Source: Halocafeteria seosinensis | Lineage: Eukaryota > Sar > Bigyra > Bicosoecida | Length of the DNA: 64,000 nucleotides | NCBI GenBank assembly: GCA_001687465.1 | Contig: LVLI01000206.1 | Location: forward strand, 1-64,000 | Direction of reading: 5' to 3' | In this document: positions 32,890 to 43,564 of the stretch, in pieces | How the letters are laid out: every line of letters begins with the position of its first letter | Position numbering within the stretch: position 1 is the first letter of the stretch | Notes under the pieces: model-generated | Databases searched by the model: none | What the model saw: the letters and a program-made list of their open reading frames with translations, nothing else | Told to the model about the DNA's origin: nothing | Translations under genes and position numbers: made by a program

Positions 32890-33860
32890 GTCGCTCTGAT
32901 TCAACGTCACTACTGGTAGCATTAGTCTCGAGCCCCCCTGCCTTAGCCGGGTTCGACAGTCTCAAATGATGCATCCAAAGGGAATCGTTCCAACGTGGAA
33001 GTATCGATGTCGGAATACTTGAAGCTCTCAGGAGTTCCCTGCTTAACAAGACGTGTAGACGTGTAAACATGGTTCTGCAGTTACTTCTGGTTTGCCGCAA
33101 GTGCAGTGCATATCTTGGGAAGATACAATTCGGGTATTGCTGCCGTTAGTAACGCAAACAGTTGCTAAGTCGCTGCTGAGCGTCAACACCTCTGCAGTTC
33201 CAGCATATTTGCAATGCTGTTGCCTTAGTTTCTCCAGGATTTCTTTCCTAAACGGAGTTAGGATGTCGCCATTTTTGAATGCGCGTGCTACTTGCTTCTG
33301 GTGGCTGACAAAGCGCCCTTTGCGCTGTTAACAAGGTTCACCATTGCTTCCAGTAGCTGACAACCTCGGGCCCCCATCAATGCCTGGTTCGTACTCTATA
33401 CTAGCTGGTAGTATGGCAGCGGATCATATCTATGCCGCCTCCGCCATTACGCGTTTGAGATTGGAAGAGAACTGGCATGTTGGTGGAAGTCCCATTAGTT
33501 TGTTGAACTGGGTTAACTCCCGTTGAACTGTTCCGACTGCCTGTCCTGGTGACAGGCGAGCACTATCTCTTGATGCAGCTTCTTCATTATGTGCCCTACT
33601 CTGCCAAAGTTGCGCATAAAATTGTTACCTCTGTGGTTTGAGCAGATAAATGGTCCTAAATGAGAGCCTCATTGAGAGGTGACTTCGAACGCTTAGGCTT
33701 CACCTGTTTGGCCCTCCACCAAGAGCGTCTTTCCGGGACTGTCAGTGTGGCGTAGTTTTCAGTGTAATTTTCATTAAATTCCTCGCTCAGTTGTCGGTGT
33801 AATTTTCTGATATTTTTATAGGTATCTGTCCTTTTCTGGGAATTTGGGACATGATGCAAT
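32890..33860 (-). pseudogene. Decayed MULE-type transposase with SWIM zinc finger
   Basis: On the minus strand a continuous stretch at about 33330-33035 reads RKGRFVSHQKQVARAF, later IVSSQDMHCTCGKPE and EPCLHVYTSC. That is the CxCx(n)CxH spacing of a SWIM zinc finger as found at the end of MULE (Mutator-like) transposases. The frame then meets a stop, and related sequence continues in another frame down to about 32890. Upstream, 33859-33656 gives a 67-residue open piece (SWWRAKQVKPK) that could be an earlier segment of the same protein. Multiple frameshifts make it inactive. I could not identify terminal inverted repeats. Confidence 0.6.
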
Positions 33861-34011
33861 CTTATTTAGCGCTTTTTCTCACCCGTCTTCGATACCAATA
33901 CCATTGGGTAGAATGCGTGTGACATGCCGTGTGTGTCTAACACCGGGGCATGGTCGGGTAAGGCAAATTACACTGTAAATAGTTAAGTGTATTGTAGCTT
34001 CGGTTAAGATA

Positions 34012-36424
34012 CTATACGAGGACATTTTGGCTGTCACATGCGGCACCATGATACCCCTCAAAGCAAGTACACAAACCGCTTCCACGATCGCATTGACCGC
34101 GACCCGAACATTCGATGAATTCGACGTTAGGGTCGACGGCGTCCGATTCAGCACCATCGCTGCAACTCGCTACATTGTATCTAACACGAAAAGTTATCGG
34201 AAGACGCTCGGTTTGATCAATATCCCCTTCAGTGGTCTCAAAATCTCTGTTGCACTGAGTCAAAGTATCAACGTCAGCATTATCTGCAATCTTAATCTTC
34301 ATTGTGGGAACCACGCGTCCAAGGTCAATAGTTTCATCTCTGATACTGGCAGCACGGATCTGACCCAGGAAGATCAGTTCAGAATCAGCAACCACGTCGT
34401 CTATCTCAGCGTATGGCCCCAGGGTTCCTCTGTTGACAAAAGCAGGGGTAGCCAATCCCCTTCCGTAAATATTGAAGATGTCATCGGTATCGTCGTCTTT
34501 AGCCTTGTAAAACACTACATCAGCACCTGCTTGGAACTCATCGTCAGCCTGGGTACTGCAGTCCATTCCTGTGGGGCATCCCAAAACGCCCTCCGAGAGG
34601 ACTTCAAAGATATTGTCTGATGTGAAAAGACCATGTAAACGGTCACTACACACGGCATCCCTCTGCACTATTCGTGACTGCTGGATCTTTGGTTGACACC
34701 CCTCATAAGGACATCCAAACGTAGAAATTCCATTGACAGAATGTTTGTAGGCGCACTGCAAGCTTCGTTGTGTTCCGACAGCGGTCCCACCAAATGTGTG
34801 TTCGTAATTGATTTCCGCCTGATTCCCATCCATATTTGCTTCGGTTTCGGTCCCAGTAACGCTCATTCCACGAGCTCTAGAGAGTGGTAACTCCTGCAAC
34901 CGTTTTTCTAACAAGTCCGCCTTTGCTTGTCCGGCATTATCGAAAATTTCTTCTACAGTGCGGGTGTAGAGAGTCTCGTTGGCAAACGTATCAAACACCA
35001 AAGAATAGTCACCGTCCACAAAGTTCCACATTCCAGAAAGAGTTCTTCCGATACTCACTTGCTTGATATCAGAACCCTGAGTAGTTGCCGTAAACTCGAA
35101 AACTTTTGGGAAAAATATAGTGTTACTACCACTATCCCCTGCTGCAAGTCCAGCCTTATCTATGCTGAACGTACACTGAAATGCTGCTTCCCCATTGGGG
35201 GCAGTGCCGAGATCTTCCGGCGATAAATCAGCACATACAGCATTAGTCGGAGGAGTCGCGCCGCCGAAGTTGCCAATGAAGGCGTTTATGGCAGTTTCAA
35301 TAGCAGTAGTGGTATCGGTGAAGAGGTTGACAGTTAAGGTCTCAGCATGAGCAACGTAATTACCTGATGCATCAGGTGCTGTAATATCAAAGCTAATGAC
35401 CAGGTCCGCATTGGTACCATCTGCTGCGGGGATCCAAAACACTGTCAAGGTATAAGAAAGCAGTTGCTCTCGAAGTCCTGTATCATGCCATGGAACGGCT
35501 ATCTCAGTTGTCTGTGTTTGATACTTATCAGCGGAGTCGCATGCTGTCATAGGATCATCTCCGTGGACACATATACCTGCAGCCGTTATACAAATATGAA
35601 CGGACAGCAGAACTCAGCCTGAAATTGTCAGGAACCGTACGTTGGGAGCAGTCTGGCCCCATGAAACCGGGGTCACAAACACATCCAGTGAGGGCTTTGG
35701 CATCCCAGTCCAACGCAAACGATGGCGAGTAATTCGGAAGGTCAGCCATTAACCGACATTTTCCTCTGCCTGAACATTGGTTAGGGCAGTTGCCTGTGTT
35801 TACGGGATGTATGTTTGGTGCATTTTGTTCCACGATCAGACTTCGAAACACTCAACTCACTTCTCTGGCAAGCGCGACCAATATATCCATCGAAGCACGT
35901 GCAGGTTCCAGTGGCGCGATTGCAGATACCTCGATTGGCACATTCGGCATATGCGTGGGGATTTTCGTCGTCCAAGATCCATGCCTGCGAGTGAATTGCA
36001 GCATATTTACTTGCGCTTTCGGTCATTGTCGATTTAGCGCTCCACTTACTTCTACGACCGGGCAATCTCTCGAGCTACAGTCGTATCCCGAAAATCCGGA
36101 CCAGCATGTACACAGATCATCTTTGCCACATTGCCCATGCCCCGAACATGAGTTTGCTGTGTGAAAACGAAAAGATAAAGTCTCCTAAATACAGCTTCAA
36201 GACTGCGCTTTCCTGGTGAGCCGCTCAAGGCGCTCGACCGTTCGTCTTCCTTGGTCCCGTTTCAACGGGCACAGCATATACAGTAGGTATATCTAGACAA
36301 CTACAGACAGCGGAGAATGAGGGTTCCACCTAATTTAGGCGATGCATTTCCAATACTTACGGCATGCGGCGTCCACATAGGCCAGTGTCGCCGCAACAGC
36401 AACAATAGCAGCAAAAAGCTTCAT
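34012..36424 (-). CDS. Secreted protein with EGF-like repeats
   Basis: Exons 36424-36361, 36156-36050, 35984-35861, 35793-35641 and 35576-34012 give 670 residues; the first intron is 204 bp, the rest about 65. A signal peptide ([19 protein letters not shown]) is followed by EGF-like modules [15 protein letters not shown]...[27 protein letters not shown] and CSGRGKCR...[16 protein letters not shown] beta-rich region of about 400 residues follows, and a last [20 protein letters not shown] module ends the protein. This arrangement is frequent in stramenopiles and other algae, and the protein is probably exported to the cell surface or wall. Its function is unknown. The 3' end is partly copied 1.7 kb away. 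Confidence 0.85.
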
Positions 36425-37014
36425 ATCAATCCCAGTTAGTCTCGACGCAAAATACAAGACAAACTGTCTGCTTTCAAAGTTTTATGGATGAAACAATGAA
36501 TATAGATTGTAACAATGAGGATACTCTTGAAATGGGATGAGAGTATTTACAAACAAATTAAATTTCGTTAACTGGGAGACTATTGTTCATACTGGTCAGC
36601 CGCTCATCTTGAGCGCACCACTGGCACCAGCGGCTGACCAGCCGTTTGGTTTGAGCGCGTCAACGCCGTGATTCTGAATCACTGATTCAGCGGATGAGCA
36701 CAATTCCGCCTCAGTCTCCCGGGTTGTGTGGCTAGAAACATACAGGTGTAAATGATTATTGATCATGTCGACAGTCTGGTCCCATGTCCACTTCAAGACA
36801 CCTCAGTTCTGAGCACGGGAAATTGGTCAAAACTCGGTTCAAATGTTACAAAGTAAAAAAAAAAACAAACTTGTGAACGAAGAGTTTTATACCCTTTACA
36901 AGGAAGGGTTGTGCCATCGTCCTCTAGTCTAGAGTCTAGGTAGGGCCTCCATGGTAGTCGGTGGCCGACGGTGGGACCTCCATCTTGGCGGAGTGTTATA
37001 ACTGGGCAGCGAAA
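36425..37014. other. Intergenic spacer with a short inverted repeat
   Basis: Between the EGF gene start and the MITE. 36595-36604 (GTCAGCCGCT) and 36629-36638 (AGCGGCTGAC) are perfect 10-bp inverted arms. Nothing else supported. Confidence 0.6.
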
Positions 37015-37531
37015 TTGGTTGGCAGGGTCGGGTATACCCGCGACCCGCAACCACGAGCTCGCGGGTATACTTACCCGCACCCGCCCGCGCTCAAACTTTG
37101 CGGGTATAGTGAATATTTGAAGAAAGTTTTGGTGTTTTCGCAATTCTAACCATGTGTAAGTCCATATCAGCACAAATAAACCCTAAATACAACGTTTTGG
37201 TTTCATCATACACCTTTAATCTCGCTAAATGGCAGGATCAGTACATACGAGTCAACGGAGTTCAGCCAGTGGGTGTTTGTGAAGCAAAAAGCTACAAAGT
37301 TGCAAGACTCGGAGACTCCTCAAATACCCGTGTTGTACGGCGTAAATCACGTATATGGTACCGTATTAGGAATAAAATTACGAGAATGCTTGAAAAATAG
37401 AGTTCTAATGGCTCTAGTCGGCTAAAATTGGGAAGCTTCAACATCGGACTTACCCGCATACCCGCCCGCGACCCGCAGGGTGCCAGACCGCGGGTAACCG
37501 ATACCCGCAAATTTCAAACCCTGTTGGTTGG
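37015..37531. mobile_element. hAT-type MITE with 8-bp target-site duplication
   Basis: Element 37023-37523 (501 bp) starts CAGGGTCGGGTA and ends CAAACCCTG, giving short terminal inverted repeats CAGGGT/ACCCTG. It is flanked on both sides by the identical 8-mer TTGGTTGG (37015-37022 and 37524-37531). An 8-bp duplication and CAG-starting ends are hAT hallmarks. Both ends are loaded with subterminal ACCCGC/GCGGGT words (several per 80 bp, both orientations), the type of site hAT transposases bind. The AT-rich interior has no transposase, so it is non-autonomous. Confidence 0.9.
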
Positions 37532-37771
37532 GCACTAGCGTTGGCTGTGAAGTGGCTTCACAGACTGCTTATTACTTACATAGAAAACCCTGAGAGAGTT
37601 GTAGTCTTTTCCCGAGATGAATATACACTCAAACGCCGACTACAAGCGCCTCCGTCTCTTTGTTTAGGGGAAAGCGTGGTATTTTGGCCTCCAGGAGCTC
37701 GACATTGTTGACTCGTGTCACTTCATTCATATATACATAGCTAGAAGTACAGAGGAGGCATATCATAGCAG

Positions 37772-40700
37772 ATGGCGACTGATGTTTCCAAGTGCTCCGT
37801 GGACTTGGACTTTGTGTCGGTCTCCTGCAATGCTATCTCTGACTGTGTGCAGTGGAGCTTCGGCAATAGCGCGAGGTACCTCTTTCCGGAATTATATAAG
37901 CATTCCCCAGCTCATGAGACAGATACAGGAGGACAGGACGCTCCACGGCTAAGTAATCAGAACGTCGATGGACTCGTCGCCTTCGCCGCGGGGAATTTTG
38001 TTGGTTTATATGATGTGGAAGTAAGTGGAGGGAACGTTCTTGCCCTGGCCAGTATGGTATTTATGCTGGGAATTTCGTGCAGCATGTGCGTCTACGCCAG
38101 ACCCTTCGTGCACACACAGGAAGGGTGAATTGCGTATCATGGGTTCAGAGGAAAGGTATGGGACCGTTCCTATTACATAGGTCAGTTCTTACCAGCCCGG
38201 ACTTCCCGTGGATGGATCTGCAGATAGGAAGTGTGCAGAGCAGAACGGGCTACCTTCGAGTTCGCCTTTATTCTTACCGGAGATTGAGCTGCTTTCCGCT
38301 GGATGTGATGGGCTTATATGCTACTGGAAATACGCAGAGGAATCTAATAGATGGATTCTATCTCAGACAATATTGACCTCCTCGGGTGCTCCGATCACTG
38401 GATTAGCTACGCTAGAACTGCCAGATGAAACGGTTCTAGCAGTCTGCTCCTCTACAGACGGATCCATAAATGTTCTTTTACTGGATCGAGGAGAATGGAC
38501 TGTCGTGCATCGATTCAAGTCGCCCCCGAAGAAACTGGCAGAAACATTGGACTTAGCTCTGCTACCGGGCTTTGAAGAAATGGCTTCTTTCTCCTCTACG
38601 AATGCGGCTGGGGATGCCGGCGTTATTCTAGCAACGGGGGGTGTTGACTCGATCGTCCGACTGCATACTGTGCATAAAGATACAAATAACTGCGTCACGG
38701 TCGAGGAGGTACTGGCGCTAAAGGGCCACCTGGATTGGATTCGGTCTATACAGTTCAGCTTTGGTCCTTTCACAGGCGAGGCTCCCCGCACCAGCCCTGA
38801 AGGAAACCAAATTGGTGATTTAATGCTAGCATCAGCGTCTCAGGACGGAAAGGTCAGACTTTGGCGCATTCGCAGCCTCTCCGCCTCCCGGGACGGTAGA
38901 GACCAAACAGAAGATAGCGAGCCGGTAGAGAATGCTGGGCTGTACACATTGGAGGATGAAGGCGACAGCGAACTAGCAATGTCCGCCTTAAATAACCCTT
39001 TGATCTTCAATGCGCGTTTGCGAACCGGATTACAAGATTCTACAAACCCAGACAGCCATGCTACCTACCAATATCAGGTGGCAAAGGAAGCTGTACTTGT
39101 GGGACATGAGGGATGGGTCACGTCCATCAAATGGTTTTCTCCGGTCTGTTCGGTTTGTAATGGACGGCACAGTATAACACAACCCATGCAACTGCTGAGT
39201 ACGTCCCAAGATAAAAGCGTGGTAATTTGGTCTCCAGAGAGCAGGGGAGTTTGGATTCCGGCAGTTCGCTTTGGAACACCTCGCACACGAGGTGTTGGTT
39301 ATTTCGGGGGCAGTATATCTCCTTTGAAAAATCTGATGCTGTGCTATGATCACCGGGGATCCTTCTTCTCCTGGAAGCTAGACAAGAGGTCGTCGGACAG
39401 AGTAAGCTCGAGTAGCCTCAGCGAGCTTCCCTGGAGCTCGGTTCCAACGATATCAGGGCATTTCGAGGGAGTCAATGATCTCTGCTGGGATCATGAGGGG
39501 CGTTATTTGGTTACTGCTAGCTCAGACAAGACGGTCAGACTATTCTGTCTGTTGAAGAGTATTCATGCTACTGAGGAGCGAGGTGAATACCTTCAGTGGC
39601 ACGAAGTGGCTCGACCACAGACTCACGGTTACGAAATGGTGTGCTTGACGTTACCCGTAATTGAAGGCCGGCCCCATACTCTGGTTTCCGGGGGTGATGA
39701 GAAAATCCTCAGAGTGTTTGATGCCCCGAGTCAGTTCTTGACAACTTTGCGGAACCTAGGGTTCGTATGTATGGAGAGAGACACCATCAACCGTCCCAAC
39801 GTGGCATATGTACCCGAATTACAATTGAGCAACAAAGGCACTACGGAAGACGTCGGGATTGAGAATCTTACAGTAGAAGACTACTTACATGAGGAACAAA
39901 GGTTGAAAGAACAAGCTCGCAACGAGCGTAAAGACCTTGTTGGTGATACAGGGATCCCGGAGGAATATGGTGGATCTGAGCGGACGGAAGCATCTCGAGG
40001 AATGCATAACAGCCGTAAAGCACGGAACAGAGAGTCCGCGGCGGCTGTATCTTCGACTGACCCTGAGGCCTCCCGTCAGTGTGATAGCATTGAGAAGTTG
40101 CCTACTATCGATGAGCTGTCTCTTCCAACTGAGGAGTTACTTTCTGAGAGTACTTTATGGGCGGAAACTCAGAAATTGTATGGACATGGAAACGAACTAC
40201 TATGCGTTGCTTCCACCCATGATGGCACGTTCATCGCTTCAGCATGCAAGGCCAAACATACACCAGATGCCACCATTCGCCTGTGGAGGACCGACAAATG
40301 GATTCAGGAGCAGGAACTAGAAGGCCATGAGTGGTCCGTAGTGCAGTTAGAGTTTAGTCGCTCCGACGAGTTCTTAGTATCCGTTTCCAAAGACAGACAT
40401 TTTTGCGTGTTCCAGCGACAGGGATCTGTGGACTCTCCAGCGTATAGAAGGGTGGCTTCCGTGAAGGCCCACAAGAGGATTATTTGGACTGTCTCATTTT
40501 GTCCTGACGATAGTATGTTTGCAACGGGCTCTCGCGATGGCTCATTGAAATTATGGAGCCTATCACGGGATGAGAAGACGAATCAACTTAATTTGTGGCA
40601 ATCGCATGAATTTCCGAGTTTTGACTCAGGCGTAACTTCCTTGGCATTTGCTCCTGAAGAACACTCAATCCGCCAAAATGTGTACTGGTTGGCCGTTGGA

Positions 40701-40928
40701 TGTGAAGATGGATCGATACACCTTTACAAGGGCACTGTTTGTGGGAAAAAGCATCATGAATGGGAGTTCGTAACAAAAGTATCTGAATGCGATTCCCATT
40801 GCGGGTCTGTCACGCGTCTCTTATGGCGTCCTCAGTCGTCGGATAATAGGCTGCAACAATCCATACATCTCGCCAGCAGCTCCAGTGACCACAGCGTGCG
40901 TATCTTCAACGTGACTTTGGCACATTAA
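37772..40928 (+). CDS. ELP2: Elongator complex subunit 2, WD40 protein
   Basis: Exons 37772-38020, 38083-38155 and 38224-40928 (introns 62 and 68 bp) give 1008 residues. WD40 repeats form the two-propeller layout of Elp2, with HTGRVNCVSW, GHLDWIRSIQF, ASASQDGKVRLWR, GHEGWVTSIKW, TASSDKTVRLF, LYGHGNELLCVA, ASACKAKHTPDATIRLW and ATGSRDGSLKLW. The phrase IASACKA before the second propeller is specific to Elp2. Elongator makes the 5-carboxymethyl side chain of wobble uridine in tRNA, and Elp2 scaffolds the Elp1/Elp3 core. At about 1000 residues it is longer than usual because of a charged disordered insert (about 640-733, KEQARNERKD) between the propellers. Confidence 0.95.
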
Positions 40929-41239
40929 CTGTCTCTTCTGCTCCTCTGAGAATGGTAAAGGAAGCAAATAAAGCGAACACGCGTGGTTGGGCGTTGACGT
41001 GTCATTGTGTCAGAAGTTCTGAGCCGTCCTGCCAGGACGGTCGGGATAGCCGTTAGGTGTTCGAGGCTCCAGGGCAAAGTTTGTCCAAAACTAATATCCT
41101 ACAGCCAACACGATTGCTAGCATCTTTGTCCTGACATATCATTTCGTACTTTCATGCATACTTTTACATCTTGAGGTGATTTTATTTTATATAGGCAACG
41201 GGCCATAAACTGCTCTTACGCTCAGTTGGTTTTGTCGTA
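40929..41239. terminator. Spacer with a 7-bp hairpin after ELP2
   Basis: 41024-41040 reads CCGTCCTGCCAGGACGG, a perfect 7-bp stem with a 3-nt loop, about 95 bp past the ELP2 stop. It may be an RNA 3'-end structure; no poly-U tract follows. AATAAA lies at 40967-40972, a possible polyadenylation signal. Confidence 0.35.
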
Positions 41240-43564
41240 ATGAGGTATCCTTACCATCCACAGCCTCCCGTACAGCGGGAACACGATGGTATGTTATCGG
41301 TGGAAGCTCTTCTATGGGATATGTGTTAGAGGTATCCCTGCTGTGGAGTATGCAGAGACAGCAAAACGAATTGCAGAATGTGGCACGTTGGGAGCTAAAG
41401 TGATTGAGCCCTACTATGCAGGGTATAAGGGCCCCAAGAACTTTGAATGTTCCAATGGAATCCCTATCGACAAGGTATGCTATTCCCAAGGAAAGCCGCC
41501 TGCGTTCAATGGTCTGGCTGTTTCATCAGATGAGAGGTACGTCAAAGAGCTCTTGAGTGGAGCAACTGTACCAGACAAGCAAGGGAGCGTGTATGCAGTG
41601 GTGTGCATTGGATAGGACCTAGGGAGAGGAAGATTCACAGGAAGAACACGAACAGGATCAAAAATGCCATACGAGTGCTTGAAGCCTTAGATACTGTCAG
41701 TCCCTTGGTCACCCCCATAGGAGTATTGAAGAGCACGAATCCCTATCGAGGTGTAAAACTGACAGAGCATCGACAGGTATCAAAAGGAGACCGCACATGG
41801 TATTCACTATTTGCGAACGAAGACGAAACAGAACTCCCAGGAGGTTCGAAGGAAGAGACGGACTACGGCGGACACGCACCACCATCATCACCATGTGAGC
41901 GACCGTCCGTAACTCTCAGTGAAGGTTCTAGTGAGACCGATGTTCATTCGTTCAATGCTGAAGAGATCAAGAATAATATCAGAGGAATCGAGGTTGGAAG
42001 AGGAAGGTCCACCCATCATTGGGAGCAATGGGCGACCATCACAGCTCCTTTTGGGCAATCAAGGAAAGCAGACTCCGGAATTGACGCTCTCAACACGGAG
42101 GCGTTTTGGAGATGCTCGCTTTCAGGCGAAACTAAACATAATGAAACGAGCAAGAGACATTCCTTATCAACTAGTATGGGTCCTTCGGTGGAAACATCAA
42201 ACGATGTTACGGAGATGGCTGAAGAAGTTGCGAAGACGCTGGACCGGCCTTTGAGGTTCCTAAAGAATTTATACGGTAGCCCTTCTAATGCGATCGAAGG
42301 CGACGCAAGGACTAGTCAACAAAGCAAGTCTAATGCTACCGAGACACGGAGCAGATTCAGTCCCTTGAGGACGTGGAATTCAACGAGGAGCATAAGTGAG
42401 TCTTTCCATGGAGGCACAGGCAGGCAACTTAAAGTAGCTCCATCCCAAGCTAATTTTGGAGTGCTCCTGGTAAACAGAGAATATGTTTTACCACTCAGGA
42501 TCCAAAACTGTGACACAGCTTGCCAATATGTGAGCGTGTCCTCACTAGTAGTAAATGATTGTGATGACGACGTTGCACAACACTCCATCCTCCGAGCAAG
42601 ATATCAAAGCGGCAAGATTGTTCCCGCAGGCACTGCCACAGTACTCATTCTCCTCAAATCAACTAAGCCTGGAAAAATAACAGCCACGTTGGAAGTCACG
42701 ACGGGAACTTCAATGTTTAGGCATGTGTCGCGGGTTCCCATTGCAGCGCACATACTTTCACATACAGAATTTAAGCTCTGTTTGGAGAAAGCAAAACCTG
42801 AATTCAAGTCCTCCGATCGTCTTAGCCAGACCCTTAGCGACACTATCGTGAGTGCAGGAAATGCAGATCCGGCTTTTGACTATGATTATACCGATGAAGA
42901 TCTAACAGAGATTGGAGATGATCCCCTTGAAAGTACTACGAGAAGCAGATCAAGCGTACGAGGAAGATCACACTCCCCAAAGAGAGGTTCACGAGTTCAG
43001 GCATACCTTACGCATTCCACCGGCAGTAAAATACGCGGAAGCTCACCAAATGTCTTGGACGAAGTCAATGAGGGCATACGTCCGGGGTCAATTTCTCCGG
43101 ACGGAAAATACTCTTCTACATCTCCGATATTTCCAAGGTCCCATTCAGCACGCTCGTCGAGCCCAGGACAAGCATCCATTCATAGCATTCAGCATATGGT
43201 GAAGGCATACGACTTAGAGCATGCGTTATTTGTAGGAACGGAATTAGAGGACCGTGTCGCCGGTACACAGTTGATGGCAGGAGAGCATGAGCGACAGAAA
43301 CATGAACACACTGACATTTTGGGAGTGATGACCCAGCCTCCACTTTCTCCAAATTTGAAAAGTTCATTGTCTCCTCATAGCAAAACTGAACACATTATTA
43401 GCGACGAAACTGAGAAGGCTTTGGCGAAGAAGGACATAAATGAAGGCATTCCTTACTTTCCCGATCTTGTCATGCCTGGAGGGCTGAAAAAAGGCGGAAC
43501 AAACACTGCAGCAGTACCAATAGTAGAAGCTGGATGGTCTAGACCATCTTTTCCGGCGTTTTAG
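41240..43564 (+). CDS. Unassigned protein with an MSP/ASH-like beta domain
   Basis: Exons 41240-41288, 41356-41590 and 41641-43564 give 735 residues. The first exon starts MRYPYHPQPP; the second encodes GTLGAKVIEPYYAGYKGP. A 60-bp in-frame stretch (41469-41528) could be a further intron. Residues about 356-475 look like an Ig-like ASH/MSP domain: FGVLLVNREYVLPLRIQN, later VPAGTATVLILLKS and LEVTTG. This fold is common in ciliary and centrosomal proteins. The rest is disordered, with many SP sites (SRSSVRGRSHSPKRG). A flagellar role is a guess supported only by domain type and the TTLL gene nearby. Its last 26 bp overlap the METTL16 end on the other strand. Confidence 0.65.

Noticed and set aside
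36793-37173. 126-codon minus-strand frame running into the MITE
   Set aside because: It crosses the MITE boundary and is driven by the element's GC-rich repeats; no protein family resemblance.
41024-41040. Bacterial-type intrinsic terminator after ELP2
   Set aside because: The stem is perfect but no U-tract follows and the genome is eukaryotic; kept only as a possible RNA 3'-end hairpin.
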